From NCBI RefSeq assembly GCF_900129035.1, contig NZ_FQTW01000007.1, positions 1-64,000 on the forward strand: a DNA stretch of 64,000 bases, written 5' to 3'. Each line of letters opens with the position of its first letter. The first letter of the stretch is position 1. Under the pieces are notes generated by a model. The model was not told the DNA's origin. It was given only the letters and a program-made list of their open reading frames with translations, and searched no databases. Origin of the DNA: Psychroflexus salarius. Lineage in GTDB: Bacteria > Bacteroidota > Bacteroidia > Flavobacteriales > Flavobacteriaceae. Shown here one piece after another: positions 21,508 through 30,726 of the stretch. The position numbers were made by a program, and so were the translations under genes.

Positions 21508-21702
21508 ATTAATTTATAGATTTGAAATGAGTAATTAATGTTGTTGAGTTTTGAAAAAGTAGTTATATCAATTTTCACAGACTATTAGGGTTAATGCAAA
21601 AATCAATGGCTCATCAAAGACTTTAACTATTAATGTGCTAATATTAAATTGCAACTCGATATCTACAACGAAATATTTAACGTGCAACTCTTAGAAAAGA
21701 TT

Positions 21703-22080
21703 TCAACAATCAGTATTACCACCATTAATCCATAATACAATGCTATTTTTAATAAATGCTTCAAGTCCTGTCTCCTGAATTTGAACATTCTTTTTTATAC
21801 GAATACAACCTTTTCCTAAATCAAAATCTTTTAATAATTCTTGAGCATGACTAACTTTATGAATAGTTCCAACGTAAAGACTTACATAAGCCTTTTGAAC
21901 ATTTAAGTTGAAAATTGTTTTTTTGTTATATTTAAATGAGAGCATTTTATATTCAATACCTTCAATTAAGTCGGGCCCATTTTTTTTAATCATTTCGTAA
22001 ACCAACACAAGCTTCTCCTTTCTCCAGTCATTTTCAAGCTTATCAAAATATTCTCTAGGTGTTTTTACGTCGTATAACAT
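21703..22080 (-). CDS. DUF1801 / YdhG-like small protein
   Basis: The 125-residue protein resembles the DUF1801 (YdhG/YdeI, frataxin-like fold) family in its order of motifs. EYKMLSFKYNKKTIFNLNVQ and YVSLYVG correspond to the family's Tyr-x-Met-Pro and Gly-Leu-Tyr strands, and LGKGCIRIKK to its GKGTIRF block. The match is weaker than for typical members (Ser replaces Pro). It is the last gene of the exonuclease-FAH-cinA unit, 10 bp after cinA. Its function is not established. Confidence 0.65.
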   Translation of the reverse strand: MLYDVKTPREYFDKLENDWRKEKLVLVYEMIKKNGPDLIEGIEYKMLSFKYNKKTIFNLNVQKAYVSLYVGTIHKVSHAQELLKDFDLGKGCIRIKKNVQIQETGLEAFIKNSIVLWINGGNTDC

Positions 22081-22090
22081 AACTCAAAAT

Positions 22091-23341
22091 TTATTTAACA
22101 TTAAACAACTCGTTATATAACAACTCAAGAGATTTATTGACCGCTTTTTGAGTGACGCGTTCGCGATGATTCCCAAAATTAAAATCAAAAACCTTAACCC
22201 CATTTGGCGTTGCTATTGCTATATAAACGGTGCCAATTTCAGCATCACTGTCACCTTTTTCAGGACCAGCATTTCCTGTGGTCGCAATAGCATAATCAGC
22301 TTTAAACAATTGTTGTGAGCGCTGTGCCATTTGTCTTGTAATTTCAGCACTTACAACTGAGTGTTGCTTGATGACTTTTTCAGAAATACCTAAAACATCA
22401 TGTTTCGCCGAAGTTGCGTAGCTTACAATTGAGCCTTTGTAAAATTGAGATGCACCTGGTTTTTCTGTAAAAGCTGCTGCTAATCGACCACCTGTACAGC
22501 TTTCAGCAGTTACAAGCGTTTTTTGGTCACTCACAAGTTTTTTGGCAATTTGTTCTTCTAAACTTAACTCATCTTCAAAACCTTTAATGATATCTCCAAT
22601 TAAAGGAAACAAAGCTTTTACAGCTTGATTTATTGATTCTTCAAGATATTCCCGATTAAAACCTTTAGCAGACAAACGTAACCTTACACGCCCTAAACTT
22701 GGCAAATAAGCAAGCTTGATCACATCTGGCAAATTGGCTTCCCAATCTGCTATATTTTCAGCAATTGCACTTTCTCCTAAACCATAAGTTAAAACAGTTT
22801 TATGAAGTATAAATGGTGTTTCGTATTTATCTTGAAGTTTAGCTAAAACTTCATTAGTGAAAATAGATTTCATTTCGAACGGAACACCTGGCATAGAGAT
22901 AAATACTTTTTGCGCTTGATCAAACCACATTCCTGGCGCGGTACCATATTGATTGTGTAAAACCTCAGCTGTTTTTGGTAACATAGCCTGAGTTTTATTA
23001 GCTTCTAAAATTGGCGTTTTGACATATTTTTTAAAAAGTTCTTCTACATGAGCTAATACATCTTCGTTAAGTTTTAATTCATCATTAAAAAACTCACAAA
23101 ATGTGTGTTTAGTAATATCGTCTTTTGTTGGTCCTAAACCACCAGTTACTATAATTACATCAGCGCGATTAGAAGCCTCTTCTAAAGCATTTAATATATG
23201 AAGGCGCTCATCTTGAACTGATGAAATTTGGTAGACTTGAATTCCTATTTTATTCAATTCTTTTGCTAAAAAAGCAGAATTAGTATCAATTATTTGACCA
23301 ATTAAAATTTCATCTCCTATAGTTATTATCTCAGCTTTCAT
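22091..23341 (-). CDS. cinA: CinA family protein (nicotinamide-nucleotide amidohydrolase)
   Basis: The 416 residues contain an N-terminal molybdopterin-binding-like (COG1058) domain ([42 protein letters not shown]). The C-terminal CinA amidase domain follows ([36 protein letters not shown]). The C-terminal domain deamidates NMN to nicotinate mononucleotide in NAD salvage; the N-terminal domain can have ADP-ribose pyrophosphatase activity. Both active-site regions look intact. It is 4 bp from the FAH-family gene. Confidence 0.94.
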   Translation of the reverse strand: MKAEIITIGDEILIGQIIDTNSAFLAKELNKIGIQVYQISSVQDERLHILNALEEASNRADVIIVTGGLGPTKDDITKHTFCEFFNDELKLNEDVLAHVEELFKKYVKTPILEANKTQAMLPKTAEVLHNQYGTAPGMWFDQAQKVFISMPGVPFEMKSIFTNEVLAKLQDKYETPFILHKTVLTYGLGESAIAENIADWEANLPDVIKLAYLPSLGRVRLRLSAKGFNREYLEESINQAVKALFPLIGDIIKGFEDELSLEEQIAKKLVSDQKTLVTAESCTGGRLAAAFTEKPGASQFYKGSIVSYATSAKHDVLGISEKVIKQHSVVSAEITRQMAQRSQQLFKADYAIATTGNAGPEKGDSDAEIGTVYIAIATPNGVKVFDFNFGNHRERVTQKAVNKSLELLYNELFNVK

Positions 23342-23345
23342 GATG

Positions 23346-23960
23346 TTACTTTATACGTAGATCTATTAATTGTTGACCTTCTAAACTTGCTTTTAGATGA
23401 TCATTAACTTCAACAGGACCAACACCAGCTGGAGTTCCAGTAAAAATCAAATCACCAATTTTTAAAGTAAAATATTGAGAAACGTTTGCAATAATTTCAT
23501 CTACACTAAAAAGCATTTGACTGGTATTTCCTTGTTGTACCGTTAGGTTATTTTTTAATAAGCTGAAATTTAGTTGTTGTAAATCTTCAAATTGTGACTT
23601 ATCGAGCCATTGATTTCCTAAAACACAAGAACCATCAAAACCTTTAGCTTTTTCCCATGGTAAACCTTGTTGTTTTAATTGCTGTTGCAAATCCCTAGCA
23701 GTAAAATCGATTCCTAAACCTATTTCCTGATAATACTTGTGTGCAAACTTTTGGTCGATATGTTTGCCGAGTCGATTAATTTTAACAACAAGTTCTAGCT
23801 CATAATGAATGTTATTTGAAAACTCTGGTATGAAAAAGGCTTGATTTTTAGGTAAAACTGAAGAATCAGGTTTTAAAAAAATAACAGGTGCTTCGAGTTT
23901 TTGATTGCCTAATTCTGAAATATGGTCATTATAGTTACGACCTATACAAATAATTTTCAT
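23346..23960 (-). CDS. Fumarylacetoacetate hydrolase family protein
   Basis: The 204-residue protein has the FAH-family core: [27 protein letters not shown], the metal-binding glutamates in YELELVVKI, the Asp in [20 protein letters not shown] and [11 protein letters not shown]. Members act as acylpyruvate hydrolases or oxaloacetate decarboxylases. The exact substrate is not readable here. It lies between the exonuclease and cinA with gaps of 13 and 4 bp. Confidence 0.88.
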   Translation of the reverse strand: MKIICIGRNYNDHISELGNQKLEAPVIFLKPDSSVLPKNQAFFIPEFSNNIHYELELVVKINRLGKHIDQKFAHKYYQEIGLGIDFTARDLQQQLKQQGLPWEKAKGFDGSCVLGNQWLDKSQFEDLQQLNFSLLKNNLTVQQGNTSQMLFSVDEIIANVSQYFTLKIGDLIFTGTPAGVGPVEVNDHLKASLEGQQLIDLRIK

Positions 23961-23973
23961 GCTTTAAGGTGGT

Positions 23974-24744
23974 TTATTTGGTCGCTAATTTTCTCAATTT
24001 AATACGCGTTAATATTTTTTTTGTGTAGCGTGGAAAGTCCGCATTCTGAATCCAGCCAAAGTAACCAGGTTCTTGCTCTAAAACATCTTCAGCTTTTTTG
24101 CCTTTGTGTTTACCAAATGAAAAGACTTCTTCTCCATTTTTATTAAATACTAAAAACCCTGCAAGATCTGCAAATTTTTTGTGCGCACTAAATTCAGCTA
24201 GCCATTTGGTATCGTTTTGTAAATCTTGATAACGGTCAAGTTGAGATTTTAGCACTTCATAAGTTGCATTGGTATCAGCTTCAGCAGAATGGGCATCATC
24301 TAAGTTTTTATTACAGTAAAATTTATAAGCTGCCTCAAGCGTACGTTTTTCTTTCTTGTGAAATATGGTTTGCACATCAATTGCTTTAACCTTGTCAAGA
24401 TCAAAATCAATTTCAGTGCGCAACATTTCTTCAGCTAGCAGAGGAATGTCGAATCGATTACTATTATAGCCAGCTAAATCTGCACCTTCGAGTAATTGCT
24501 GTATTTTAGGTGCTAATTCACTAAAAGTAGGTTCATTTTCAACATCCTTATCGCTAATTCCATGAACAGCAGTTGTTTCTGCCGGGATTGGAATACCTGG
24601 ATTAACACGCCATGTGTAAGACTCTTTATTATGATTCGGAAAAACTTTTAGGATAGAAATTTCGACAATGCGATCTTTAGTGATATTTATTCCTGTAGTT
24701 TCAAGGTCGAAAAAGCAAATTGGTTTATGAAGATTTAATTCCAT
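23974..24744 (-). CDS. DEDDh 3'-5' exonuclease with ExoX-like C-terminal domain
   Basis: The 256-residue protein has an N-terminal DnaQ-like exonuclease domain. Exo I is CFFDLETTGI (Asp13, Glu15), Exo II is GYNSNRFDIPLL, and Exo III is DDAHSAEADTNATYEVL, giving the His of the DEDDh class. The C-terminal block FSFGKHKGKKAEDVLEQEPG resembles the C-terminal domain found in exodeoxyribonuclease X-type proteins. It could act in repair or RNA/DNA trimming; it is not fused to a polymerase. It is first in a four-gene unit with its own promoter. Confidence 0.88.
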   Translation of the reverse strand: MELNLHKPICFFDLETTGINITKDRIVEISILKVFPNHNKESYTWRVNPGIPIPAETTAVHGISDKDVENEPTFSELAPKIQQLLEGADLAGYNSNRFDIPLLAEEMLRTEIDFDLDKVKAIDVQTIFHKKEKRTLEAAYKFYCNKNLDDAHSAEADTNATYEVLKSQLDRYQDLQNDTKWLAEFSAHKKFADLAGFLVFNKNGEEVFSFGKHKGKKAEDVLEQEPGYFGWIQNADFPRYTKKILTRIKLRKLATK

Positions 24745-24758
24745 TTAATATTTTTTCA

Positions 24759-24785
24759 CAAAAATAGGATTATTAAAATCTTCAA
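24759..24785 (-). promoter_or_regulatory. Promoter of the exonuclease-FAH-cinA-DUF1801 unit
   Basis: On the minus strand TTG (24785-24783) is followed after 16 bp by TATTTTTG (24766-24759), 14 bp before the ATG. Confidence 0.55.
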
Positions 24786-24828
24786 CTTCAAAAAAAATGA
24801 GTTTATAATATAATTGGAAATTTTTTAA

Positions 24829-24836
24829 TATATTTC
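24829..24836 (+). promoter_or_regulatory. Possible -7 box TATATTTC of the BLUF gene
   Basis: One mismatch from TAnnTTTG (final C), 16 bp before the ATG at 24853. No well-spaced TTG was found. Confidence 0.3.
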
Positions 24837-24852
24837 AAAAAATTATTCCTGA

Positions 24853-25281
24853 ATGAATTTACGCTATGTTTCCTATATGAGTGTGCAAACTCAAGTTATG
24901 AGCAAAACTGAAGTTGAAAATTTTTTATTCAAAATCAGAGAAAAAAATAAACGCTTAGCAATTACTGGTGTTTTATTATTAATTCAGGGAAAATTTGTGC
25001 AATACATTGAAGGTCCTAATGAAGAAATTGATCTTGTTTATAAAAAAATTAAGCACGACCCAAGACATAATGACTTATTACTTTTAGATGACGGTTATCT
25101 TGAAAATAGACAATTCACAAACTGGTCTATGGCTTATAAAGAGGTTGAAGACAATCATATTAAAAGTATTGTTGGCCGAAAAGATTTAAATCTTGATGAT
25201 GTTTTTTTAAATCCTACTGAAGACAAAACGCACCCTGTTTTAAAAATATTATACAATTTCACCAAAACGTTATCAAGCTAA
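24853..25281 (+). CDS. BLUF-domain blue-light photoreceptor (stand-alone)
   Basis: The 142 residues are a single BLUF domain (about 1-95) with a C-terminal helical tail, like the short BLUF proteins of the PixD type. Aligning to PixD (Slr1694) without gaps puts the flavin-contacting residues at Tyr8, Asn32 (EKNKRLAITG), Gln50 (GKFVQYIEG), Trp91 and Met93 (FTNWSMAYK). HDPRH at 68-72 is also typical. All residues needed for the FAD hydrogen-bond switch are therefore present. There is no output domain, so it probably signals through a partner protein. No obvious partner is adjacent: the neighbours are a divergent exonuclease and convergent transketolase. It is a single-gene unit with a terminator. 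Confidence 0.93.
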   Translation: MNLRYVSYMSVQTQVMSKTEVENFLFKIREKNKRLAITGVLLLIQGKFVQYIEGPNEEIDLVYKKIKHDPRHNDLLLLDDGYLENRQFTNWSMAYKEVEDNHIKSIVGRKDLNLDDVFLNPTEDKTHPVLKILYNFTKTLSS

Positions 25282-25318
25282 AAAAAGAGCCTACAAACAT
25301 AATTGAAGGCTCTTTATA
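25282..25318. terminator. Two-way terminator, BLUF gene / transketolase
   Basis: AAAGAGCCT (25284-25292) pairs with AGGCTCTTT (25307-25315) around a 14-nt loop, with A-rich sequence on the left and T-rich on the right. Confidence 0.8.
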
Positions 25319-25340
25319 AAAATTAATAATGCTAGGCTAG

Positions 25341-26294
25341 TTATTTTCTAGCTATAACAGCTTTAGCTTTCTCTATAATAGCGGCAGCATTTAAACCGTA
25401 TTTTTCCATTAATTGTGCAGGTGTTCCACTTTCTCCAAATGTATCTTCAGTTGCAACGAACTCTTGAGGCACTGGATGATTTTGTGTTAAGGTTCTGGCA
25501 ACACTTTCACCTAAACCACCTAAAAAGTTATGCTCTTCGGCGGTAACTACACATTTTGTTTTCGCAACCGACTTTAAAATAGCGTCTTCATCAAGTGGCT
25601 TTATTGTATGAATGTTTATCACTTCTGCACTTATGCCAGCTTCGTTTAAAGCCTTAGCCGCTTCTAGTGCTTCCCAAACTAAATGCCCTGTCGCAATTAT
25701 ACTTACATCTTTACCTTCAGTTAATTGTACTGCTTTTCCAATCTCAAAATTTTGATCGTCTGGTGTGAAATTGGCTACTTTTGGTCTTCCAAAGCGTAAA
25801 TAAACAGGACCGTCATGCTCAGCAATAGCAATGGTTGCTGCTTTAGTTTGGTTATAATCGCAAGTATTAATAACCGTCATACCTGGTAACATTTTCATCA
25901 AACCAATATCTTCTAAGATTTGGTGTGTTGCGCCGTCTTCACCTAGGGTTAAACCAGCATGTGATGCACAAATTTTTACATTTTTACCTGAGTAGGCAAC
26001 CGATTGTCTAATTTGATCATAAACGCGGCCAGTTGAAAAATTAGCGAAAGTTCCTGTAAACGGAATTTTACCGCCTATGGTTAATCCTGCAGCAATACCA
26101 ATCATATTGGCCTCAGCAATTCCTACTTGAAAAAAACGTTCTGGATGATTCGCTTTAAAAGCATCCATTTTTAACGAACCTGTTAAATCAGCACATAAAG
26201 CAACTACATTTTCATTTTGTTGACCTAAAACTTCTAGTCCAGCTCCAAAGCCAGATCTCGTATCTATATTTCCGCTATTTGTATATGTTTTCAT
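25341..26294 (-). CDS. Transketolase, C-terminal subunit
   Basis: The 317-residue protein carries the pyrimidine-binding domain of transketolase (CADLTGSLKM, FQVGIAEANMIGIAAG, SHAGLTLGEDGATHQ) and the C-terminal domain (DVSIIATGHLVWEALEAA, NIHTIKPLDEDAIL, EEHNFLGGLGE). With the N-terminal subunit upstream it forms the heteromeric enzyme that moves two-carbon ketol units in the non-oxidative pentose phosphate pathway. The catalytic Glu lies in GIAEAN. It follows the N-terminal subunit gene after 15 bp. Confidence 0.94.
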   Translation of the reverse strand: MKTYTNSGNIDTRSGFGAGLEVLGQQNENVVALCADLTGSLKMDAFKANHPERFFQVGIAEANMIGIAAGLTIGGKIPFTGTFANFSTGRVYDQIRQSVAYSGKNVKICASHAGLTLGEDGATHQILEDIGLMKMLPGMTVINTCDYNQTKAATIAIAEHDGPVYLRFGRPKVANFTPDDQNFEIGKAVQLTEGKDVSIIATGHLVWEALEAAKALNEAGISAEVINIHTIKPLDEDAILKSVAKTKCVVTAEEHNFLGGLGESVARTLTQNHPVPQEFVATEDTFGESGTPAQLMEKYGLNAAAIIEKAKAVIARK

Positions 26295-26309
26295 GATATT
26301 TCCTTAAAA

Positions 26310-27155
26310 TTAATAGTCACCTAAAGTTTCTGGGTTTTGAGATAATGCACTTTCTAACTGAACATCATTAGGCGCTTTACCATGCCAAGCATGTGTACCC
26401 ATCATAAAATCAACACCATGACCCATTTCCGTTTCCATTAAAATAACAATTGGCTTTAAGTTTCCAGTTTGAGATTTAGCTAAAGAAAGTGTAGCTTGTA
26501 TGGCTTCAATATCGTTACCTTCTTTTAACTCTAGAACGCTCCAGCCAAAGGCTTCAAACTTTGCTTTTAAATCACCAAGCGCTAAAACATCATCTGTAGA
26601 GCCATCAATTTGTTTTTTGTTATAATCTACGGTCGCTATTAAATTATCAACATGATTAGCAGCTGCATACATAATAGCTTCCCAGTTTTGACCTTCTTGC
26701 AATTCACCATCACCATGTAATGTATAAACAATACTATGATCATTATTAAGCTTTTTGGCGGTAGCTGCGCCAATCGCTACTGACAAGCCTTGACCTAATG
26801 AACCTGATGCAATACGGACGCCAGGCAAACCTTCATGCGTTGTTGGGTGACCTTGTAATCTTGAGTCAATTTTTCTAAATGTTTGTAATTCTTCAACAGG
26901 AAAAAATCCAGAACGGGCTAAAACGCTGTAAAAGACAGGTGAAATATGGCCATTAGACAAAAAGAAGAGATCTTCATTTTTTCCATCCATATCAAAATCT
27001 TTTGAATAATTCATGATTTCTTGATAGAGAACTGAAAAGAATTCTGCACAACCTAGCGATCCGCCTGGGTGACCTGAATTTACCTGATGTACTTGTCGTA
27101 GAATATCACGTCTAACTTGCGTGACAAAATCTTGAAGTTGTTGTGTTGTAGACAT
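26310..27155 (-). CDS. Transketolase, N-terminal (TPP-binding) subunit
   Basis: The 281 residues form the diphosphate-binding half of transketolase. HPGGSLGCAEFFSVLY is at residues 29-44. GSLGQGLSVAIGAA is followed by the TPP/metal motif GDGELQEGQNWEA, with the metal-binding Asn in DYNKKQIDG. A splitting point between the PP and Pyr domains is common in Bacteroidota and archaea. It needs the adjacent C-terminal subunit for activity. Confidence 0.94.
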   Translation of the reverse strand: MSTTQQLQDFVTQVRRDILRQVHQVNSGHPGGSLGCAEFFSVLYQEIMNYSKDFDMDGKNEDLFFLSNGHISPVFYSVLARSGFFPVEELQTFRKIDSRLQGHPTTHEGLPGVRIASGSLGQGLSVAIGAATAKKLNNDHSIVYTLHGDGELQEGQNWEAIMYAAANHVDNLIATVDYNKKQIDGSTDDVLALGDLKAKFEAFGWSVLELKEGNDIEAIQATLSLAKSQTGNLKPIVILMETEMGHGVDFMMGTHAWHGKAPNDVQLESALSQNPETLGDY

Positions 27156-27180
27156 TTATATAATAAAATTAAAAGTTGTA

Positions 27181-27188
27181 CAAAAGTA
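27181..27188 (-). promoter_or_regulatory. Transketolase -7 box TACTTTTG
   Basis: TACTTTTG on the minus strand lies 25 bp before the ATG at 27155. The nearest TTG is 25 bp upstream, slightly too far for the consensus. Confidence 0.5.
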
Positions 27189-27288
27189 CTATTTTTATGA
27201 AAGACTTCTAGCTCAAATTTGTTTGATTTGTTGAAACTAAATAAAATTACAATTTCAATTTAGTAAAGGCTCTTAGAATAGAGTTACC

Positions 27289-27296
27289 TATATTTG
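27289..27296 (+). promoter_or_regulatory. tgt -7 box TATATTTG
   Basis: TATATTTG lies 19 bp before the tgt ATG. No TTG was seen at the expected -33 position. Confidence 0.55.
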
Positions 27297-27315
27297 CAGC
27301 TTAGTTGATTTTAAT

Positions 27316-28446
27316 ATGAAATTTGAGAAACTCAAAGTAGACCCACTTTCAAAAGCTCGTGCTGGAACAATTACAACCGATCACGGAACAATAGAAACGC
27401 CTATTTTTATGCCTGTTGGCACAAGAGCTACGGTTAAAGGTATTCACCAAAAAGAACTTCGAGAAGCCATAAATCCCGATATCATACTTGGTAATACTTA
27501 TCATTTATTTTTAAGACCTGGTACAGAAATCTTGAAAAAAGCTGGTGGCTTACATCAGTTTATGAACTGGGATCGTAACATCCTAACCGATAGTGGTGGC
27601 TATCAAGTTTACTCACTTTCTGCAAATAGAAAGATTAAAGAAGAAGGTGTGAAGTTTAAGTCTCATATTGATGGTTCTATGCACTGGTTTACACCAGAAA
27701 ATGTCATGGATATTCAACGTGAAATTGGCGCTGATATTATTATGGCTTTTGATGAATGTACACCATATCCATGTGACTATAAATATGCTAAAAGAAGCAT
27801 GCACATGACGCATCGCTGGTTAGAGCGTTGCATTAAACGCATTAACGAAACCGAGCCTTTATATGGCCATCAACAAACATTGTTCCCGATTGTTCAAGGC
27901 AGTACATATAAGGATTTAAGACAGCAATCTGCAGAGTATATTGCTGGCGTTGGCGCTGAAGGTAACGCCATTGGCGGCTTATCAGTTGGTGAACCTGATG
28001 ATGAAATGTATGCTATGACCGAAGTTGTTAATAACATTTTGCCAGAAGACAAACCGCGCTATTTGATGGGAGTTGGGACACCCATTAATTTATTAGAAAA
28101 TATTGCTTTAGGTGTTGATATGTTTGACTGCGTAATGCCAACTCGAAATGCGCGCAACGGTATGTTGTTTACTGCCGATGGCTTCATCAACATCAAAAAC
28201 AAAAAATGGGAAGACGACTTCTCTCCTATTGATGCTAACGGTTACACTTGGGTTGATACGGAATATTCTAAAGCATACTTGCGCCATCTTTTTAGCGTTA
28301 AAGAACTATTAGGACTTCAAATTGCAAGTATTCATAATTTAGGTTTTTACCTTTGGTTAGTTCGCGAAGCCAGACAACAAATTATTGATGGTACATTTAA
28401 GCCATGGAAAGAAAAAATGGTAAAAAATATGGCAACACGTTTATAA
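27316..28446 (+). CDS. tgt: tRNA-guanine transglycosylase lacking the zinc cysteines
   Basis: Tgt exchanges G34 of GUN-anticodon tRNAs for preQ1 in queuosine synthesis. The 376-residue TIM-barrel protein has TDSGGYQVYSLS with the substrate Asp and the nucleophile Asp in ALGVDMFDCVMPTRNARNG. Near the C-terminus the usual zinc motif (three Cys plus a His in E. coli) is replaced: aligned to CDCYTC the sequence reads GYTWVD (residues 309-314). Only the His of YLRHL (His324) remains. The rest of the fold looks normal, so this is probably a working enzyme of a zinc-free clade. The LptF/G gene follows 1 bp after its stop. Confidence 0.95.
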   Translation: MKFEKLKVDPLSKARAGTITTDHGTIETPIFMPVGTRATVKGIHQKELREAINPDIILGNTYHLFLRPGTEILKKAGGLHQFMNWDRNILTDSGGYQVYSLSANRKIKEEGVKFKSHIDGSMHWFTPENVMDIQREIGADIIMAFDECTPYPCDYKYAKRSMHMTHRWLERCIKRINETEPLYGHQQTLFPIVQGSTYKDLRQQSAEYIAGVGAEGNAIGGLSVGEPDDEMYAMTEVVNNILPEDKPRYLMGVGTPINLLENIALGVDMFDCVMPTRNARNGMLFTADGFINIKNKKWEDDFSPIDANGYTWVDTEYSKAYLRHLFSVKELLGLQIASIHNLGFYLWLVREARQQIIDGTFKPWKEKMVKNMATRL

Positions 28447-28447
28447 A

Positions 28448-29518
28448 TTGAAAATACTTGATTGGTACATATTAAAACGATATTTAGGCACATTTGGTGT
28501 TCTCATTTTATTATTTATTCCAATTGGAATTGTGATTGATTTATCTGAAAAAATTGATGATATGATCGAAAATGAAGCACCACTAGATGCCATTTTGACT
28601 TATTATTTTGATTTTACAATTTATTTTGCCAACCTATTATTCCCAATACTTCTATTTTTATCCGTCATTTGGTTTACTTCAAAATTAGCTAACAATACCG
28701 AAATTATTGCATTTTTAAGTTCTGGAGTTTCGTTTTCAAGATTTCTTAGACCCTATATTATTGGCGCCACAATTGTCTGCACAATAGCTCTAGCATTTAG
28801 TTTGTATTTGTACCCGAATGCTAGTGAAGGCTACAACAAATTCAAATACACCTATTTAAAAAAAGGAAGGCAAGTCAGACAAACACAAGATATATACACC
28901 CAAGTTAATGATAATGAATTTATTTATGCAGCTAATTTAAGAACTGAAAATAAAATCGCACGTAACTTCACTTTAGAGCATTTTGAAGATAATAAGCTGA
29001 AATTTAAAATTAGCGCAAGACGTCTCAGATTCAAAGATTCAATTTACACGTTAACTAATTATGTAATGCGTAAAGTTGGAGAACGTGAAGATCAAATTAT
29101 CAAAAAAAATTCATTCGATACCATTCTACCATTCAATTTTGAAGCCTTAATACCTGTAAATTATATTGCTGAGACGCTAAACTACGCAGAGTTAAATGAG
29201 TTTATAGAAAAAGAACGCAAAAAAGGCTCTGGACTTATAAATACATACTTAGTTGTGGCCTATAAAAGATGGAGCATTCCTGTTTCTGCATTTATACTTA
29301 CCATAATTGCTGTTTCAGTTTCTGCAATGAAGCGACGAGGTGGCATGGGCGTTAATTTAGCAATTGGTGTTGTGATCGCTTTCACCTACATTTTTTTAGA
29401 CAAAGTATTTGGCACAATTGCTGAAAAATCAACATTTTCACCATTCCTAGCCGTCTGGTTTTCAAATATTGCGTTTAGTATTTTAGCAATCATTTTACTC
29501 CAAAAAGCAAAACGATAA
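28448..29518 (+). CDS. LptF/LptG family permease
   Basis: The 356-residue protein has the LptF/G layout: three N-terminal membrane helices (about 12-30, 50-75, 98-125), a periplasmic beta-jellyroll region (130-250), and three C-terminal helices (about 270-350). LptF/G form the inner-membrane core of the LptB2FG transporter that extracts LPS; lptB lies at 33534 in this window. The start is a TTG at 28448 (KILDWYILKRYL follows), directly after the tgt stop. There is no in-frame ATG nearby, and the conserved N-terminus begins here. Whether it is LptF or LptG is not decided. Confidence 0.88.
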   Translation: MKILDWYILKRYLGTFGVLILLFIPIGIVIDLSEKIDDMIENEAPLDAILTYYFDFTIYFANLLFPILLFLSVIWFTSKLANNTEIIAFLSSGVSFSRFLRPYIIGATIVCTIALAFSLYLYPNASEGYNKFKYTYLKKGRQVRQTQDIYTQVNDNEFIYAANLRTENKIARNFTLEHFEDNKLKFKISARRLRFKDSIYTLTNYVMRKVGEREDQIIKKNSFDTILPFNFEALIPVNYIAETLNYAELNEFIEKERKKGSGLINTYLVVAYKRWSIPVSAFILTIIAVSVSAMKRRGGMGVNLAIGVVIAFTYIFLDKVFGTIAEKSTFSPFLAVWFSNIAFSILAIILLQKAKR

Positions 29519-29571
29519 CTAATTTTGTAACTTGATTTTACTTTTTGTAGCGGTAGTTCAAAGTGGTTTCA

Positions 29572-29579
29572 TATATTTG
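29572..29579 (+). promoter_or_regulatory. accA -7 box TATATTTG
   Basis: TATATTTG lies 25 bp before the accA ATG. TTG at 29545-29547 is 24 bp upstream, one base beyond the usual range. Confidence 0.55.
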
Positions 29580-29604
29580 TTTGCTGATTTTAAAATAAAA
29601 AATC

Positions 29605-30558
29605 ATGGAATATTTAGAATTTGAGTTGCCTATAAAAGAACTCCAAGAACAATACGAAAAAGCCTGCAAAATCGGTGCTGATAGCGATGTTGATGTCACT
29701 GGAACTTGCCAACAACTCGAAAAAAAGATAGAAGATACAAAAAAAGATATTTATAAAAATCTTACAGCTTGGCAACGTGTCCAACTTTCTCGTCATCCTA
29801 ACAGACCTTATACTTTAAACTATATTCAAGCCATTTGCGGTGATACTTTTTTAGAATTACATGGTGACCGCAACTATGGAGATGATAAAGCTATGATTGG
29901 TGGTTTAGGAAAAATTGGCAACCAATCCTATATGTTTATTGGACAACAGAAAGGCTACAACACGAAAACACGTCAGTACCGTAATTTTGGCATGGCTAAT
30001 CCAGAAGGTTACCGTAAAGCCTTAAGATTGATGAAAAGTGCTGAAAAATTCAATATCCCAGTTGTCACTTTTATAGATACGCCAGGCGCATTTCCGGGTC
30101 TTGAAGCCGAAGAACGCGGTCAAGGTGAAGCCATTGCTCGTAATATTATTGAAATGAGTCAGCTTCAAGTTCCTATTATTTCAGTTATAATAGGTGAAGG
30201 TGCAAGTGGTGGCGCTTTGGGTATTGGTGTTGGTGACCGCATATTAATGCTTGAAAATACATGGTATTCAGTAATTTCTCCTGAATCATGCTCTTCTATT
30301 TTATGGCGTAGTTGGGAACATAAACAAACGGCTGCAGAGGCATTAAAATTAACTGCCAAAGACATGAAACGCCTTAAAATTATAGACCAAATTGTTAAAG
30401 AGCCATTAGGTGGCGCTCATAATGATCAAGAAAAAACTTATAAAACAGTTGCTAATACAATTACCAAAACATTCGGCGAACTTAAAAAGTTATCAGCCGA
30501 AGATTTAGTAAATCAACGTATGGAAAAATACGTTAACATCGGTGTTTATAAAGACTAA
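29605..30558 (+). CDS. accA: Acetyl-CoA carboxylase carboxyltransferase subunit alpha
   Basis: AccA with AccD transfers the carboxyl group from biotin to acetyl-CoA, making malonyl-CoA for fatty acid synthesis. The 317 residues have the family N-terminal coiled region, then [19 protein letters not shown], the oxyanion and CoA-binding blocks [18 protein letters not shown] and [15 protein letters not shown], and [11 protein letters not shown]. It has its own promoter box and a strong terminator. accD is not in the window. Confidence 0.97.
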   Translation: MEYLEFELPIKELQEQYEKACKIGADSDVDVTGTCQQLEKKIEDTKKDIYKNLTAWQRVQLSRHPNRPYTLNYIQAICGDTFLELHGDRNYGDDKAMIGGLGKIGNQSYMFIGQQKGYNTKTRQYRNFGMANPEGYRKALRLMKSAEKFNIPVVTFIDTPGAFPGLEAEERGQGEAIARNIIEMSQLQVPIISVIIGEGASGGALGIGVGDRILMLENTWYSVISPESCSSILWRSWEHKQTAAEALKLTAKDMKRLKIIDQIVKEPLGGAHNDQEKTYKTVANTITKTFGELKKLSAEDLVNQRMEKYVNIGVYKD

Positions 30559-30581
30559 TTTGAGACATACATAGAGATTAA

Positions 30582-30616
30582 TAAATCCGAAGTAAAAATG
30601 ACTTCGGATTTTTTTT
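30582..30616 (+). terminator. accA terminator
   Basis: AATCCGAAGT (30584-30593) pairs perfectly with ACTTCGGATT (30601-30610) around a 7-nt loop. The T-run continues to 30616. Confidence 0.92.
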
Positions 30617-30695
30617 AGTTGTCAACATAATTATTAAGTTATTAACAATCAAATTGTTGATGACTTGTTAATAGCAAATCTAGTCTTTTAACGTA

Positions 30696-30722
30696 TTGAC
30701 AAATTAGATTTTCATACTTTCG
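30696..30722 (+). promoter_or_regulatory. Probable dnaB promoter
   Basis: TTG (30696-30698) is followed after 16 bp by TACTTTCG (30715-30722), one mismatch from TAnnTTTG. It ends 4 bp before the dnaB ATG at 30727, so the transcript would be leaderless or nearly so. Confidence 0.4.
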
Positions 30723-30726
30723 TTTT

